From positions 1-24,598 of the forward strand of contig VBHI01000072.1 in NCBI GenBank assembly GCA_005881495.1: DNA of 24,598 nt, read 5' to 3'. The notes beneath the pieces are model-generated. The model saw nothing but the letters and a program-made list of their open reading frames with translations, did not search any database and was not told where the DNA came from. How positions within the stretch are numbered: the first letter of the stretch is position 1; the number at the start of each line of letters is the position of its first letter. Positions 14,015 to 22,238 of this stretch are shown one piece after another. Origin of the DNA: Chloroflexota bacterium. Lineage in GTDB: Bacteria > Chloroflexota > Ktedonobacteria > Ktedonobacterales > Ktedonobacteraceae. Made by a program: the position numbers and the translations under genes.

Positions 14015-15283
14015 CTAGGGCCAGTTCTGTTTGGGATACTCCGGGGGGGCCGTTGCCTGAGATGCCGGATATACCGAGAGCAGTGAGCTTTTTTGCCACT
14101 GGAACAGGTAGCCTGTCCCCAGAACATTCTCACCCTGATCATTGAACTTCACCGGTCCCTGTACAGACTGGTACGTTTTGCCCGAGTGGAGTTGAGAGAT
14201 GAGTTTCGTATTATCGATGCTGTTACTATTGTTAGCCGCTTGCTGGAACACCTGTCCTACTGCGAAACCCTCTGCCACGTCGGAGCTAATTCCATCGGCG
14301 GTACCACCGTACTTCGCCAGGTAGTCCTTCACCATTTGCGCATTTTGGAAAGTATTGATCGAGGGATACCATCCGCCGTTCGGCACGAATATGCCTTCAG
14401 CAGCATTTGGTCCTCCAATGGCGTCAGTAAACTGTTTACCCTGGTCTGGTCCCGCTGTCGCGATGAGGGCCTGCGGGTTATAGTGCTGCTGCTTGAAAGC
14501 CTGTATATATGCAACAATATCGTTCAGCAATGTGCCTGTAACTATGACCTGTGCTTTTGAGGCGATCATCTTTTGTGCGATTGGCGTATAGTCGGTGGTT
14601 TCTGATGGGTACACCTGGTAGGAAACAGTTTGGACACCGCCCTGTTCCAGCAACTGTTTCGCGGTATCTACCTGTGGCTGGGTAAATGGATCATTCTGTG
14701 TGGCATAGGCTGCTGTTGTGGGCCGCTGCCCTGCCGGCAAAGACAGGAGATACTGCGTAAAACTGACCAGCAGATTAGCTACAGGCGGGGAAACGTCGAA
14801 CAGGTTGTGCAGCCCCTGGGTAAAGACAGAGGGGCCGCCACCGGCGCCCTCGATCATCGCATAACCATAGCGGGCGACCACCACTGATGCCGGTTTCGTC
14901 AGCTTAGTGGAGAATGGCCCAAACACCGCATCAACATGGTCCACCGTGATCAGTTTCTGATAGTTGGTGACGACCTGCGTCGTGCTGCTGGCATCGTTGG
15001 CAATATCCAATGTGACCTGGCGACCAAGTACGCCACCATTTTTGTTGACGGTATCTGCCCACAGTTGATACCCCTGTTGGAAGGCCTTGCCATCGGCGGA
15101 GAAGTCGCCAGTAAGCGATAATGAAATACCGATCTTGATGGGTGTTTTGGGTTGGCTTGTGCCGGTCGGAGTAGCAGTAGTACTGGTACTGCCACCACAG
15201 GCGCTGAGTACGATAAGTACTGCGATCAACACGCCAACTATCTTCACAATTGGCTGTTGCCATAAGGCGGTTCGTCTGTACAC
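14015..15283 (-). CDS. livK: ABC transporter substrate-binding lipoprotein, LivK type
   Basis: This 422-residue extracytoplasmic receptor carries the ligand to LivHM. The N-terminus is a lipoprotein signal: basic MYRR, hydrophobic 12-26, then lipobox LSAC with C29 as the lipidated cysteine, followed by a Ser/Thr-rich linker. The mature part is a type I periplasmic-binding fold (IKIGISLSLTGDFSADGKAFQQGYQLW ... NGGVLGRQVTLDIANDASS) as in Leu/Ile/Val, urea and amide receptors. The start is GTG at 15283, supported by a perfect AGGAGG at 15290-15295. It opens the transporter section; E2 ends 187 bases upstream. The ligand is not identifiable from sequence. Confidence 0.9.
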   Translation of the reverse strand: MYRRTALWQQPIVKIVGVLIAVLIVLSACGGSTSTTATPTGTSQPKTPIKIGISLSLTGDFSADGKAFQQGYQLWADTVNKNGGVLGRQVTLDIANDASSTTQVVTNYQKLITVDHVDAVFGPFSTKLTKPASVVVARYGYAMIEGAGGGPSVFTQGLHNLFDVSPPVANLLVSFTQYLLSLPAGQRPTTAAYATQNDPFTQPQVDTAKQLLEQGGVQTVSYQVYPSETTDYTPIAQKMIASKAQVIVTGTLLNDIVAYIQAFKQQHYNPQALIATAGPDQGKQFTDAIGGPNAAEGIFVPNGGWYPSINTFQNAQMVKDYLAKYGGTADGISSDVAEGFAVGQVFQQAANNSNSIDNTKLISQLHSGKTYQSVQGPVKFNDQGENVLGTGYLFQWQKSSLLSVYPASQATAPPEYPKQNWP

Positions 15284-15300
15284 GGTTGTCCTCCTTTGTT

Positions 15301-15417
15301 CTACAGGGTAACCACGATGTTTACCCCTGGTTTCTTAACGCCACTGATGTGGTGTTTGAGCAAATATGTTGTGCCGTTTTTAGGGAATTGGCGGACACAA
15401 CTCGAGCTTTTGCACAT
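15301..15417 (-). CDS. Possible 38-codon leader ORF upstream of livK
   Basis: ATG at 15415-15417 follows AAAGGAGGGA directly (spacing short, about 2-3 bases). The frame runs 38 codons (starts MCKSSSCVRQFPKNG) to TAG at 15301-15303, 17 bases before the livK GTG. The last part overlaps a GGGTAA/TTACCC hairpin (15306-15326). It could be a real small protein or a leader peptide tying livK translation to an upstream signal, or chance. There is no recognisable homology. Confidence 0.25.
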   Translation of the reverse strand: MCKSSSCVRQFPKNGTTYLLKHHISGVKKPGVNIVVTL

Positions 15418-15470
15418 TCCCTCCTTTACTACGTCTCTTTTATTGATGAGCTCACAATTTCGCTGTCACT

Positions 15471-16526
15471 TTAATAGAAAAGCCCCAGTGGTTCCTCTAT
15501 GAAGGTTGCGACAGTATCCAGGAATTGCGCCCCTCGTGCGCCATCTACGGCGCGATGGTCGCAAGAGAGAGTGAGCACCATCATGGGCTGAACTGCTGGT
15601 TGACCATTGATGGGCACAACACGCTCCGTTATGCGACCTACGGCCAGGATAGCTGCCTGTGGTTGATTGATGACGGCATTGAATGCATCGACGTTGTACA
15701 TACCCAGGTTAGTGATCGTGAAGGTCCCATCGCTTATATCCTGTGGACGGAGTTTCCCGGCTTGCGCTTTTGCTACCAGCTCCGTGCGCTGGCGTGCAAT
15801 CTCGCCCAGGCCGAGGGTATCCGCCAGGTGAATAACCGGGACAACCAATCCTTCTTCAATGGCTACTGCTAATCCTACATGTACTTCCTGCTTCAGGATT
15901 ATTTTGCCCTCACTCCACGAAGCATTGACGCGGGGATGCATTCTCAACGCCGCCGCGACGATTTTCACCAGCAGGTCGGTGTACGTTACTTTTTCGGTGG
16001 ACCGCTTCAGGATTTGCTCACGCCAGGTGATGAGCCGGCTCGCATTGACCTCGCGCACAAGGTAATAGTGTGGTACAGTCGTCCAGCTCTGTGTTGTACG
16101 CTCCGCCATAATGCGCCAGGTGTTACTCAGGGCCAACTCGTGAGACCCACTTGCAATAGCCGCAGACCTTTCTGCTGCTGGAACGACCCCGGCAACTTCT
16201 ACTGTGGTAAGAGGCGCTTGTACAATAGCAGCTAAAACGTCTGCCGCCAGCACTGCGCCCCCCGGTCCAGTACCCATAATGACAGCCAGGTCTTTTCCCT
16301 GCTCGGCCGCCAAGCGCCGGGCTTTGGGAGAAGCTGGGGGGAAGCGGGGAGGCATGTTCGTCGTCAAGTGGGGACCGGTTATTACAGACGAGGCTTTTTC
16401 CTGGTCCTGAAGATATGTCAGTACATCGGCCTTTTGAATACGCATTCCGGCCGATGCTACCTCGCTCAAATCCAGGTTGTGCTCTGCAGCTATACGCGAG
16501 GCCAGCGGGCTGGCAGCCATAGCCAC
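15471..16526 (-). CDS. 2-oxoacid dehydrogenase E2, subunit-binding and acyltransferase part
   Basis: This 351-residue piece of dihydrolipoamide acyltransferase forms the core of a pyruvate/acetoin/branched-chain-type complex and moves an acyl group from lipoate to CoA. It has two E1/E3-binding domains (about 5-40, ASPLASRIAAEHNLDL; about 65-100, ASPKARRLAAEQGKDL with GTGPGG), then a catalytic domain (about 130-351) ending in the active-site CDHRAVDG. The listed start is GTG at 16526, but the frame is open back to 16550 and reads QVEATRQVAMAAS, a normal linker. Lipoyl part and this part add up to 436 residues, the usual E2 length. They are thus probably one gene broken by a single-base frame change around 16542-16553. 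No E3 gene is in the window. Confidence 0.85.
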   Translation of the reverse strand: MAMAASPLASRIAAEHNLDLSEVASAGMRIQKADVLTYLQDQEKASSVITGPHLTTNMPPRFPPASPKARRLAAEQGKDLAVIMGTGPGGAVLAADVLAAIVQAPLTTVEVAGVVPAAERSAAIASGSHELALSNTWRIMAERTTQSWTTVPHYYLVREVNASRLITWREQILKRSTEKVTYTDLLVKIVAAALRMHPRVNASWSEGKIILKQEVHVGLAVAIEEGLVVPVIHLADTLGLGEIARQRTELVAKAQAGKLRPQDISDGTFTITNLGMYNVDAFNAVINQPQAAILAVGRITERVVPINGQPAVQPMMVLTLSCDHRAVDGARGAQFLDTVATFIEEPLGLFY

Positions 16527-16539
16527 CTGGCGAGTTGCT

Positions 16540-16797
16540 TCAACCTGAGGCTATTTCTCCAGGAGCAAGGATGGTAGCTATTACCTTCCCAACCGGGACA
16601 TCGTCGCCGGCAGCGGCCGAAATGCGAGCAAGGATACCATCTGCTGGCGCTTCGATCTCAACCGTTGCCTTGTCGGTTTCGATCTCTGCCAGTAGTTCGC
16701 CCTTCGCAACCTGCTCACCCTCGTGTTTAAGCCACTGCAGTATCTTGCCCGTGTCTTGCGACATCCCCAGCGCTGGTAGGATGACATTTGTAGCCAT
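16540..16797 (-). CDS. Lipoyl domain of the 2-oxoacid dehydrogenase E2
   Basis: This 85-residue biotinyl/lipoyl domain has the attachment lysine in EIETDKATVE (K43), preceded by ILPALGMSQDTGKILQWLKHEGE and followed by the usual second half with GDDVPVGKVIATILAPGE. It swings acyl and electrons between E1, E2 and E3. The start at 16797 has AGGAG about 10 bases upstream. The frame stops with TGA at 16540-16542, right after the lipoyl domain and in the middle of what should be the linker to the E1/E3-binding domain, whose frame is offset by one. A free-standing lipoyl carrier protein is the alternative, but a broken E2 is simpler. Confidence 0.85.
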   Translation of the reverse strand: MATNVILPALGMSQDTGKILQWLKHEGEQVAKGELLAEIETDKATVEIEAPADGILARISAAAGDDVPVGKVIATILAPGEIASG

Positions 16798-16861
16798 CGT
16801 AGGTCTCCTGTAGAAATGTTGGGGTAGAGTTTCGTTACTCTTCAGTTGCCTTTAAGGGCTC

Positions 16862-18211
16862 TTATCTTTTTCTTCCATCGCCCGTACCTGCAACGGCGGC
16901 TGCGGGACGGGTGCCGTTGAACTGTACGTTCAGGTTCGATTGGGATTCACGCGTTGTGGGTAATGGGCCGGTAGCAGTGTAATACCGGATACCCGCGATG
17001 AGCAGTTCCTCCGCCGGGAAGCGGGTAATGACCTCGCAACCATCCTTTGTGACGATCAACTGTTCCTCTATGCGCGCTGCAGACCAACCATCAGAAGCCG
17101 GCCAGAAGGTTTCAAGGGCGAAAACCATGCCCTCTTTGATCACCTCAGGGTGGTCAAGAGAGACCAGGCGACTGAAAATAGGTTTCTCCCAGATGCAAAG
17201 CCCTACGCCATGGCCATATTGCAGCGCGAAAGCAGCCTCCTCATTCGGGAAGCCAAACTCTTCTGCTTTGGGCCAGAGCTTGACGATATCGGCGGTGGTC
17301 ACACCCGGTTTGATCGAGTTAATTGCGACATCGAGGATATCGCGGCAGTGTTTGTAGGCATCTACCATTGCCTGCGAGGCGCTGCCAATGGCGAAAGTGC
17401 GGTAGTAGCAGGTACGATATCCATTGTAGCTGTGCAGGATGTCGAAATAGGCCGGATCACCTGGACGTAACGCACGGTCGCTAAAGACATGTGGATGCGG
17501 ACTGCAGCGCTCGCCAGAAATGGCGTTCACGCCTTCTACGTGCTCTGATCCCATGTCGTACAGAACTTTACTCACAAGAGCAACGCACTCGTTCTCACGT
17601 ATGCCCGGCTTCATGGCGCGATACAGTTCGTCGTAAGCTGCGTCTACCATCATGCAGGCGGTGTTGAGTAGTGTAATCTCGTCCTGTGTTTTGATCAAGC
17701 GGGCCTGTTGCATCAACTGCTGTCCATCTACTACCTTGATGCCTTCAGCCTGCAAGGCAAATAACACCGGCAGTTCGATCGCATCAACACCGAGGGGTTC
17801 ATGGAGCAATCCGCGCTGCTCCAGTTCGATGCGAATCTTACGAGCCACGTCTTCAGCCCGACCAGCTTCGGGCAGCATCGCGCCGCGTAAGGTAGAGATA
17901 CCGGCGCGTGAACGTTCACCGAGCCACGGACAGTAGAGCTGGTGGTGCCGGGCCGCTGAACCGAAGTCCCAGACAATCGGCTCATCGTCTTGTGGCAGCA
18001 ACGTGAAGCGAGCCAGCTTGTCCATTGCCCATGTACCAATGTGGGTAGCGGTGATGTAGCGCACATTCGTCATATCGAAACAGAGTAATGCGCCCATCTC
18101 CGACTCTTTGAGCAGTCTGGTGATACGTGCCAGCCGCTCAGTGCGCAGCCGCTCAAAATTTACCCGTTCCTCCCAGTCGACGCCCATTAAGCCATATGTT
18201 TTACTTGCCAT
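16862..18211 (-). CDS. M24 family (Xaa-Pro peptidase/DddP-like) enzyme with altered metal site
   Basis: This 449-residue protein has the creatinase-type N-terminal domain (about 1-165) and the pita-bread M24 catalytic fold (about 170-420). Metal-ligand positions: D257 (YFDILH), H334 (GHGVGL), E367 (ALETFW) and E382 (RIEEQL). The second aspartate, 11 residues after D257, is C268 (GYRTCYYRTF). The family includes prolidases, creatinase and the DMSP lyase DddP, and this sequence is closest in style to the DddP-like group. Changed ligands suggest a non-peptidase reaction or one metal only. It lies 25 bases after E1 beta, with AAAGGAG before the ATG, in the middle of the dehydrogenase operon, so it probably acts in the same pathway. 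Confidence 0.75.
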   Translation of the reverse strand: MASKTYGLMGVDWEERVNFERLRTERLARITRLLKESEMGALLCFDMTNVRYITATHIGTWAMDKLARFTLLPQDDEPIVWDFGSAARHHQLYCPWLGERSRAGISTLRGAMLPEAGRAEDVARKIRIELEQRGLLHEPLGVDAIELPVLFALQAEGIKVVDGQQLMQQARLIKTQDEITLLNTACMMVDAAYDELYRAMKPGIRENECVALVSKVLYDMGSEHVEGVNAISGERCSPHPHVFSDRALRPGDPAYFDILHSYNGYRTCYYRTFAIGSASQAMVDAYKHCRDILDVAINSIKPGVTTADIVKLWPKAEEFGFPNEEAAFALQYGHGVGLCIWEKPIFSRLVSLDHPEVIKEGMVFALETFWPASDGWSAARIEEQLIVTKDGCEVITRFPAEELLIAGIRYYTATGPLPTTRESQSNLNVQFNGTRPAAAVAGTGDGRKR

Positions 18212-18236
18212 GACTTTTCTCCTTTACTCGTATTGT

Positions 18237-19262
18237 TTAGACTCGACCGCATAATGTTTTCACTAGCTCGGTGACAGTGCTTGCCGTAGGGACAGTCAGA
18301 TCTTCCAGTACCGGTGAGAATGGTACCGGCACATCCATTGCCCCCATACGTTTGACCGGGGCGTCCAGGTAGTAGAATGCCCCTTCAGCGATCACGGCTG
18401 CGATTTCAGCCGTCACACCGTAGCGCTCGTAGCCTTCATCTACCACGATGGCACGGCTGGTCTTTTTGGCAGATTCGATAAGGGTAACCATGTCGAGGGG
18501 GAATGTGGTTCGAGGATCAATAACTTCAACGCTGATGTCGACCTTCTCCAGAAGCGCTGCCGCTTCCAGCGCGACCTGTACCATGCTGCTGGTCGCGACA
18601 AGGGTAATATCCGTACCTGGTCGTTTGATGTCAGCGACACCGAAGGGGATAGTATAGTCACCCTCCGGTACGAGACCTTTCAACTGGTACATCATTTTGT
18701 CTTCAAAGAAGATCACCGGGTTGTCATCGCGGATGGCCGTTTTCAGCAATCCTTTTGCGTCGTAGGGAGTCGAGGGCAGCACGACTTTCAAGCCAGGGAT
18801 ATGACTGACCCAGGCGTGCAGGCTCTGACTGTGCTGGGCAGCGGTGCGGCGCGTGGCCCCTAACGTGGTTCGCACTACCAGAGGTACTTTGAGCTTGCCG
18901 CCGGACATGTAGTGCACCTTCGCAGCCTGGTTCACGATTTGATCCATCGCCAGCGTGATGAAATCACCGAACATGATGTCGACTATGGGACGCATGCCGG
19001 TCATGGCACCCCCCACTCCCAGTCCGGTAATACCTGCTTCAGAGATAGGTGTATCAATCACACGCGAGGTCCCAAACTCTTCGACCAGGCCTGTAAGCAC
19101 TTTGAATGCAGTGCCGGCTTCGGCCACATCTTCGCCCATGATGAAAACACGTGGATCACGACGCATTTCCTCGGCTAAAGCTTCACGAATGGCCTGGCCA
19201 AGCGTAATCTCACGCACGCCCCTGCCGGCATGCTGGTTTGCCGCAGTACTAAGCATAGACAT
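18237..19262 (-). CDS. 2-oxoacid/acetoin-type dehydrogenase E1 beta subunit
   Basis: This 341-residue transketolase-like beta subunit has a pyrimidine-binding domain (EALAEEMRRDPRVFIMGEDVA; DTPISEAGITGLGVGGAMTGMRP) and a C-terminal domain (VEVIDPRTTFPLDMVTLIESAKKTSRAIVVDEG). With the alpha subunit it forms the TPP-dependent E1 that decarboxylates a 2-oxoacid or cleaves acetoin and loads the acyl group on lipoate. The start overlaps the alpha gene by 14 bases, with GAGG inside the alpha coding end as ribosome site; an ATG two codons later is an alternative. Substrate type (pyruvate, branched-chain oxoacid, acetoin) cannot be separated safely. Confidence 0.92.
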   Translation of the reverse strand: MSMLSTAANQHAGRGVREITLGQAIREALAEEMRRDPRVFIMGEDVAEAGTAFKVLTGLVEEFGTSRVIDTPISEAGITGLGVGGAMTGMRPIVDIMFGDFITLAMDQIVNQAAKVHYMSGGKLKVPLVVRTTLGATRRTAAQHSQSLHAWVSHIPGLKVVLPSTPYDAKGLLKTAIRDDNPVIFFEDKMMYQLKGLVPEGDYTIPFGVADIKRPGTDITLVATSSMVQVALEAAALLEKVDISVEVIDPRTTFPLDMVTLIESAKKTSRAIVVDEGYERYGVTAEIAAVIAEGAFYYLDAPVKRMGAMDVPVPFSPVLEDLTVPTASTVTELVKTLCGRV

Positions 19263-20298
19263 CTTGCTCTACCTCGCCTGGGTCTGGATAGGGCGCGTTG
19301 AGCGCAAAGCGTTCTCCCGCCTCGACTTCGGCCTGTACCCGCTGTTCGATCTGCTCAAACGCCCCGCTATCAACCCCCTGTTCAACCATCCACGCGGCAA
19401 GCAACTTCAGCGGGTCGCGTTCCGTAATCCAGTAATCTTCCTCTTCTTTGGAGCGGTAATAGGATCGCTGTATATCCCCAACGTGGTGTCCCAAGAAGCG
19501 GTAGGTATTGCAGAGCATGAAAGCTGGCCCGTCACCATGGCGGGCCCTTTCCACCAGGCGTTGCGTTATCGCATATACAGCGCGAATATCCTGTCCATCG
19601 ACTTCTTCTGACAGAATGCCGAAGGCTTTGGCCCTGGCAACCATCTCGCCAGCAGTGGTCTCGGAGTGGTGCGTGTATTCGTTGTACTGGTTGTTTTCGC
19701 AGACGTAGATGACCGGGAGCTTCCAAAGCGAGGCCATGTTCATTACTTCGTACAATATCCCCTGGCCAAGCGCTCCATCGCCAAAGAAGCAGACCGTCAC
19801 CTGGTCGCTGCCGCGCATCTTGCAAGACATGGCAGCGCCTGTAGCGATGCCTGCGCTTCCTCCGACGATTGCATTCGCGCCCAGGTTGCCGGTATCCTGG
19901 TCAGCGATATGCATGGAACCGCCCTTCCCGCGGCAGTAGCCGGCTTCCTTTCCCAGTAGCTCAGCAAACATGCGGTCGACTGAAGCCCCCTTAGCCAGGC
20001 AATGTCCGTGGCCCCGGTGAGTACTGGTGATATAATCATCGCGGCGCAAGGCCGCACAGACGCCGACAGCAATTGCCTCCTCGCCGACGTAGAGGTGGGC
20101 CAGGCCAGGCATTTTGGCGCTCAGATACAATCCGTTCACGTGCTCTTCGAAAATACGAATCTTGAGCATCTGCTCATACATAGATAACCACTGCGCATGC
20201 TCACTCTCTATTACCCGGGGTTCTGCAACGAGCTGGCCGTCTGAAGGGTGAGTGCCATCTACAGGATTATCTGCATGGGATCCAATCGGTTGCGACAT
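19249..20298 (-). CDS. 2-oxoacid/acetoin-type dehydrogenase E1 alpha subunit
   Basis: This 349-residue TPP-binding alpha subunit has HRGHGHCLAKGASVDRMFAELLGKEAGYCRGKGGSMHIAD and the TPP/Mg motif GDGALGQGILYEVMNMASLWKLPVIYVCENNQ. The histidine loop reads YRFLGHHVGD. The GRGHGH/GKGGSMHI style and 'ENNQY' resemble AcoA-type acetoin dehydrogenases and PdhA of Gram-positive type. GGAGAGGAG lies 3-5 bases before the ATG at 20298. It is 46 bases after the reductase gene and overlaps E1 beta. Together with the broken E2 it would make acyl-CoA from a pathway intermediate; a lipoamide dehydrogenase must come from elsewhere. Confidence 0.92.
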   Translation of the reverse strand: MSQPIGSHADNPVDGTHPSDGQLVAEPRVIESEHAQWLSMYEQMLKIRIFEEHVNGLYLSAKMPGLAHLYVGEEAIAVGVCAALRRDDYITSTHRGHGHCLAKGASVDRMFAELLGKEAGYCRGKGGSMHIADQDTGNLGANAIVGGSAGIATGAAMSCKMRGSDQVTVCFFGDGALGQGILYEVMNMASLWKLPVIYVCENNQYNEYTHHSETTAGEMVARAKAFGILSEEVDGQDIRAVYAITQRLVERARHGDGPAFMLCNTYRFLGHHVGDIQRSYYRSKEEEDYWITERDPLKLLAAWMVEQGVDSGAFEQIEQRVQAEVEAGERFALNAPYPDPGEVEQDVYA

Positions 20299-20344
20299 TG
20301 CTCCTCTCCATGAAAGAGATCCATAGTGAAATAACGTACACGAT

Positions 20345-21226
20345 TTAATCGTCCAAGCCGGACATTTTTGCCAGTGCCTTGTAGACGATAGCGAAGTCTT
20401 GCCGCGCTAATCCCAGGGCCCTGGCGGCAGTAAGAAGCTCGTTGCTGGCTGCTGTTGTTGGCAGGGGCACATCGAGTTCCCTACCCATTTCAAGCGCCAG
20501 CAGCATGTCCTTCTGCATCATATTCACGTTGAACCAGGCTTCGTCCGGCATGTTGAGTATGAATGGAATACGGTACTTGAGAGAAGGCGATGCGATGACG
20601 CTGTTGAGCATCACCTCGATAGCTGTTTCACGAGGAATACCCGCCTTCTCAGCCAGCAGCAAACCCTCGCAGAAACCCACCATTTGCACCTGCAGGTTAA
20701 GGTTGATGGCGATCTTCATCAAGACGGCCTGGCCATTTGTACCCACATAGTTTACTGTTGGACCGATATCCAGCAAGATAGGTCTGACCTGCTCGAAGAT
20801 GGCTTTTTCACCGCCGGCCATGAGGGAGAGGTTGCCCTGCTCGAGAGTAATGACGCTGCCCGACACTGGGGAGTCGAGCATATGCGCGCCTTTTTCAGCA
20901 ACTCGTGCGGCGAGATTTTTTGAGGTGACCGGACTGATGGTGCTCATGTCGATATAAATCTTGCCTTTTTCCAGGCCGGCCAGAATGCCATTATGCCCAC
21001 CTACTACTTCTTGCAGAGCGGCAGTATTTGTCACCATGGTGAAGACAACATCGGCCGCTTCTGCTACCGCGCGCGGTGTCTCGCCCCAGCGCATACCATA
21101 GTCTAACAACCACTGTGCTTTCGACTTTGTGCGATTGTATCCTGTAACAGTGTGACCGGCATCAAGGAGTCGCTTCGTTACGCGACCGCCCATGGCTCCT
21201 AACCCGACAAATCCAAGATTGGCCAT
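20345..21226 (-). CDS. 3-hydroxyisobutyrate dehydrogenase-family NAD(P) oxidoreductase
   Basis: This 293-residue beta-hydroxyacid dehydrogenase has the Rossmann motif GFVGLGAMGGRVTKRLL at the N-terminus, NRTKSKAQ after beta-2, the substrate-binding DSPVSGS block near residue 120, and the catalytic lysine in GQAVLMKIAINLNL. The family oxidises or reduces 3-hydroxyisobutyrate, tartronate semialdehyde, and similar short hydroxyacids. The start at 21226 (MANLGFVG) is supported by GGAGG 6 bases upstream; the frame to 21256 is an unnecessary extension. It follows the regulator by 40 bases and opens the catabolic gene series. The substrate is uncertain. Confidence 0.88.
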   Translation of the reverse strand: MANLGFVGLGAMGGRVTKRLLDAGHTVTGYNRTKSKAQWLLDYGMRWGETPRAVAEAADVVFTMVTNTAALQEVVGGHNGILAGLEKGKIYIDMSTISPVTSKNLAARVAEKGAHMLDSPVSGSVITLEQGNLSLMAGGEKAIFEQVRPILLDIGPTVNYVGTNGQAVLMKIAINLNLQVQMVGFCEGLLLAEKAGIPRETAIEVMLNSVIASPSLKYRIPFILNMPDEAWFNVNMMQKDMLLALEMGRELDVPLPTTAASNELLTAARALGLARQDFAIVYKALAKMSGLDD

Positions 21227-21266
21227 AACTACCTCCAACTTGACTGAATCGGACAATAAACAACAG

Positions 21267-21977
21267 CTAGCTTTTGTGTTTAGGAGAAGCTCTTACGTCT
21301 TCGCGGACTTGTTGCAAGTGGGCGTGCATAGCTGCGCGCGCGTTCTCAGGATTGCGCCGGATAATGCTTTCAAGGATGCGCCTGTGATGAAATTGCCCGC
21401 GTTCCGGGCCCCCTTCAACGGCAAAAATGTGTTTGCGTTGTTCACTCAAAGGGTTCACGATGGAGTCTATAAGGATGAGAATAAGGGAGTTTTGGGTCGC
21501 TTTCGCCAGGGCCCGGTGGAACTGGTTGTCGGCTGCTATATATGCGTCTGCGTCGCTGAGGCTTACGTCCATCACTCTTATTGCCTCGCGCATGGCAGCA
21601 ATCTCATCTTCCGTTGCTCGCGCGGCTGCCAGCGCGGCAATCTCAGTTTCTAATATCTCGCGGACTTCAACTAAATTGTCTGAGCCACCCACTTCACCTA
21701 CCTGCAGTTTCATCACCAGGCCGATCGAGTTCTGCATGGCCTCTGGTGCGCCATTGATGACGATCGTCCCCCGGCCGGGGCGCATCTCGACAAGGCCCTT
21801 CTGGGCCAGAATTTTCATCGCTTCACGTACGGCGGTGCGGCTGGCTTGAAATTGCTCAGCCAGAACACGTTCGGTTGGTAAACGGTCTCCGCTACGAAGT
21901 TCGCCATTCAGAATGCGTTGTTCGATTTGATCCGCTATCTGCTCAAAAACTTTGATTGATTGAACCGGTGTATACAA
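21267..21977 (-). CDS. GntR family, FadR-type transcriptional regulator
   Basis: This 236-residue repressor-type regulator has an N-terminal winged helix (about 3-75; SIKVFEQIADQIEQRILNGE, then GDRLPTERVLAEQFQASRTAVREAMKIL and GRGT) and an FCD effector domain with helix residues DNQFHRAL, FHHRRI and AMHAHL that supply Asp/His metal or ligand contacts in homologues. The start chosen is TTG at 21977 with GGGGGG 4-5 bases upstream. The ATG at 22052 would give 261 residues, but it is part of the -10 box TATGAT of the gene's own promoter. The first gene of the minus-strand cluster, it probably controls both itself plus downstream genes and the divergent hydroxylase. Confidence 0.88.
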   Translation of the reverse strand: MYTPVQSIKVFEQIADQIEQRILNGELRSGDRLPTERVLAEQFQASRTAVREAMKILAQKGLVEMRPGRGTIVINGAPEAMQNSIGLVMKLQVGEVGGSDNLVEVREILETEIAALAAARATEDEIAAMREAIRVMDVSLSDADAYIAADNQFHRALAKATQNSLILILIDSIVNPLSEQRKHIFAVEGGPERGQFHHRRILESIIRRNPENARAAMHAHLQQVREDVRASPKHKS

Positions 21978-22036
21978 GCTGTTCCCCCCGCAAATAACTC
22001 TATTCCTGCTAGATGGCGCTTTGGACAAATCAAGTG

Positions 22037-22076
22037 ATTGTTCAATGATCATACCAAATTATTCTCTTCGAGTCAA
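22037..22076 (-). promoter_or_regulatory. GntR-gene promoter with overlapping candidate operator
   Basis: On the minus strand TTGACT (22071-22076), 17 bases, TATGAT (22048-22053). From the -10 box downstream, 22037-22056 reads TGGTATGATCATTGAACAAT, which is repeated with three differences at the divergent promoter. This fits autoregulation by the encoded GntR protein. The start of transcription would fall near 22041. Confidence 0.7.
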
Positions 22077-22238
22077 GCGCTTTTTACCCAAGCTACGTCG
22101 TCCCGCAGGGTAAATTGCATAGTTAGTATAAAGTTATTCATTCATTGCGACCACTTCTAAAGCCGATCTGCTATCGATGCTCAACAAAATACGCCCTAAT
22201 AGATCACCGCGGAGGATGGGGAACCGGGAAAGAAAAAG
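22077..22238. other. Core of the divergent intergenic region
   Basis: Between the two -35 boxes are about 160 bases without a gene or clear further motif. The only open frame here (22196-22387, minus) is antisense to the hydroxylase start and has no support. Confidence 0.4.

Noticed and set aside
22053..22238. Further genes or a riboswitch in the divergent promoter region
   Set aside because: Promoters account for both sides; no ORF with a ribosome site and no known aptamer pattern was seen.
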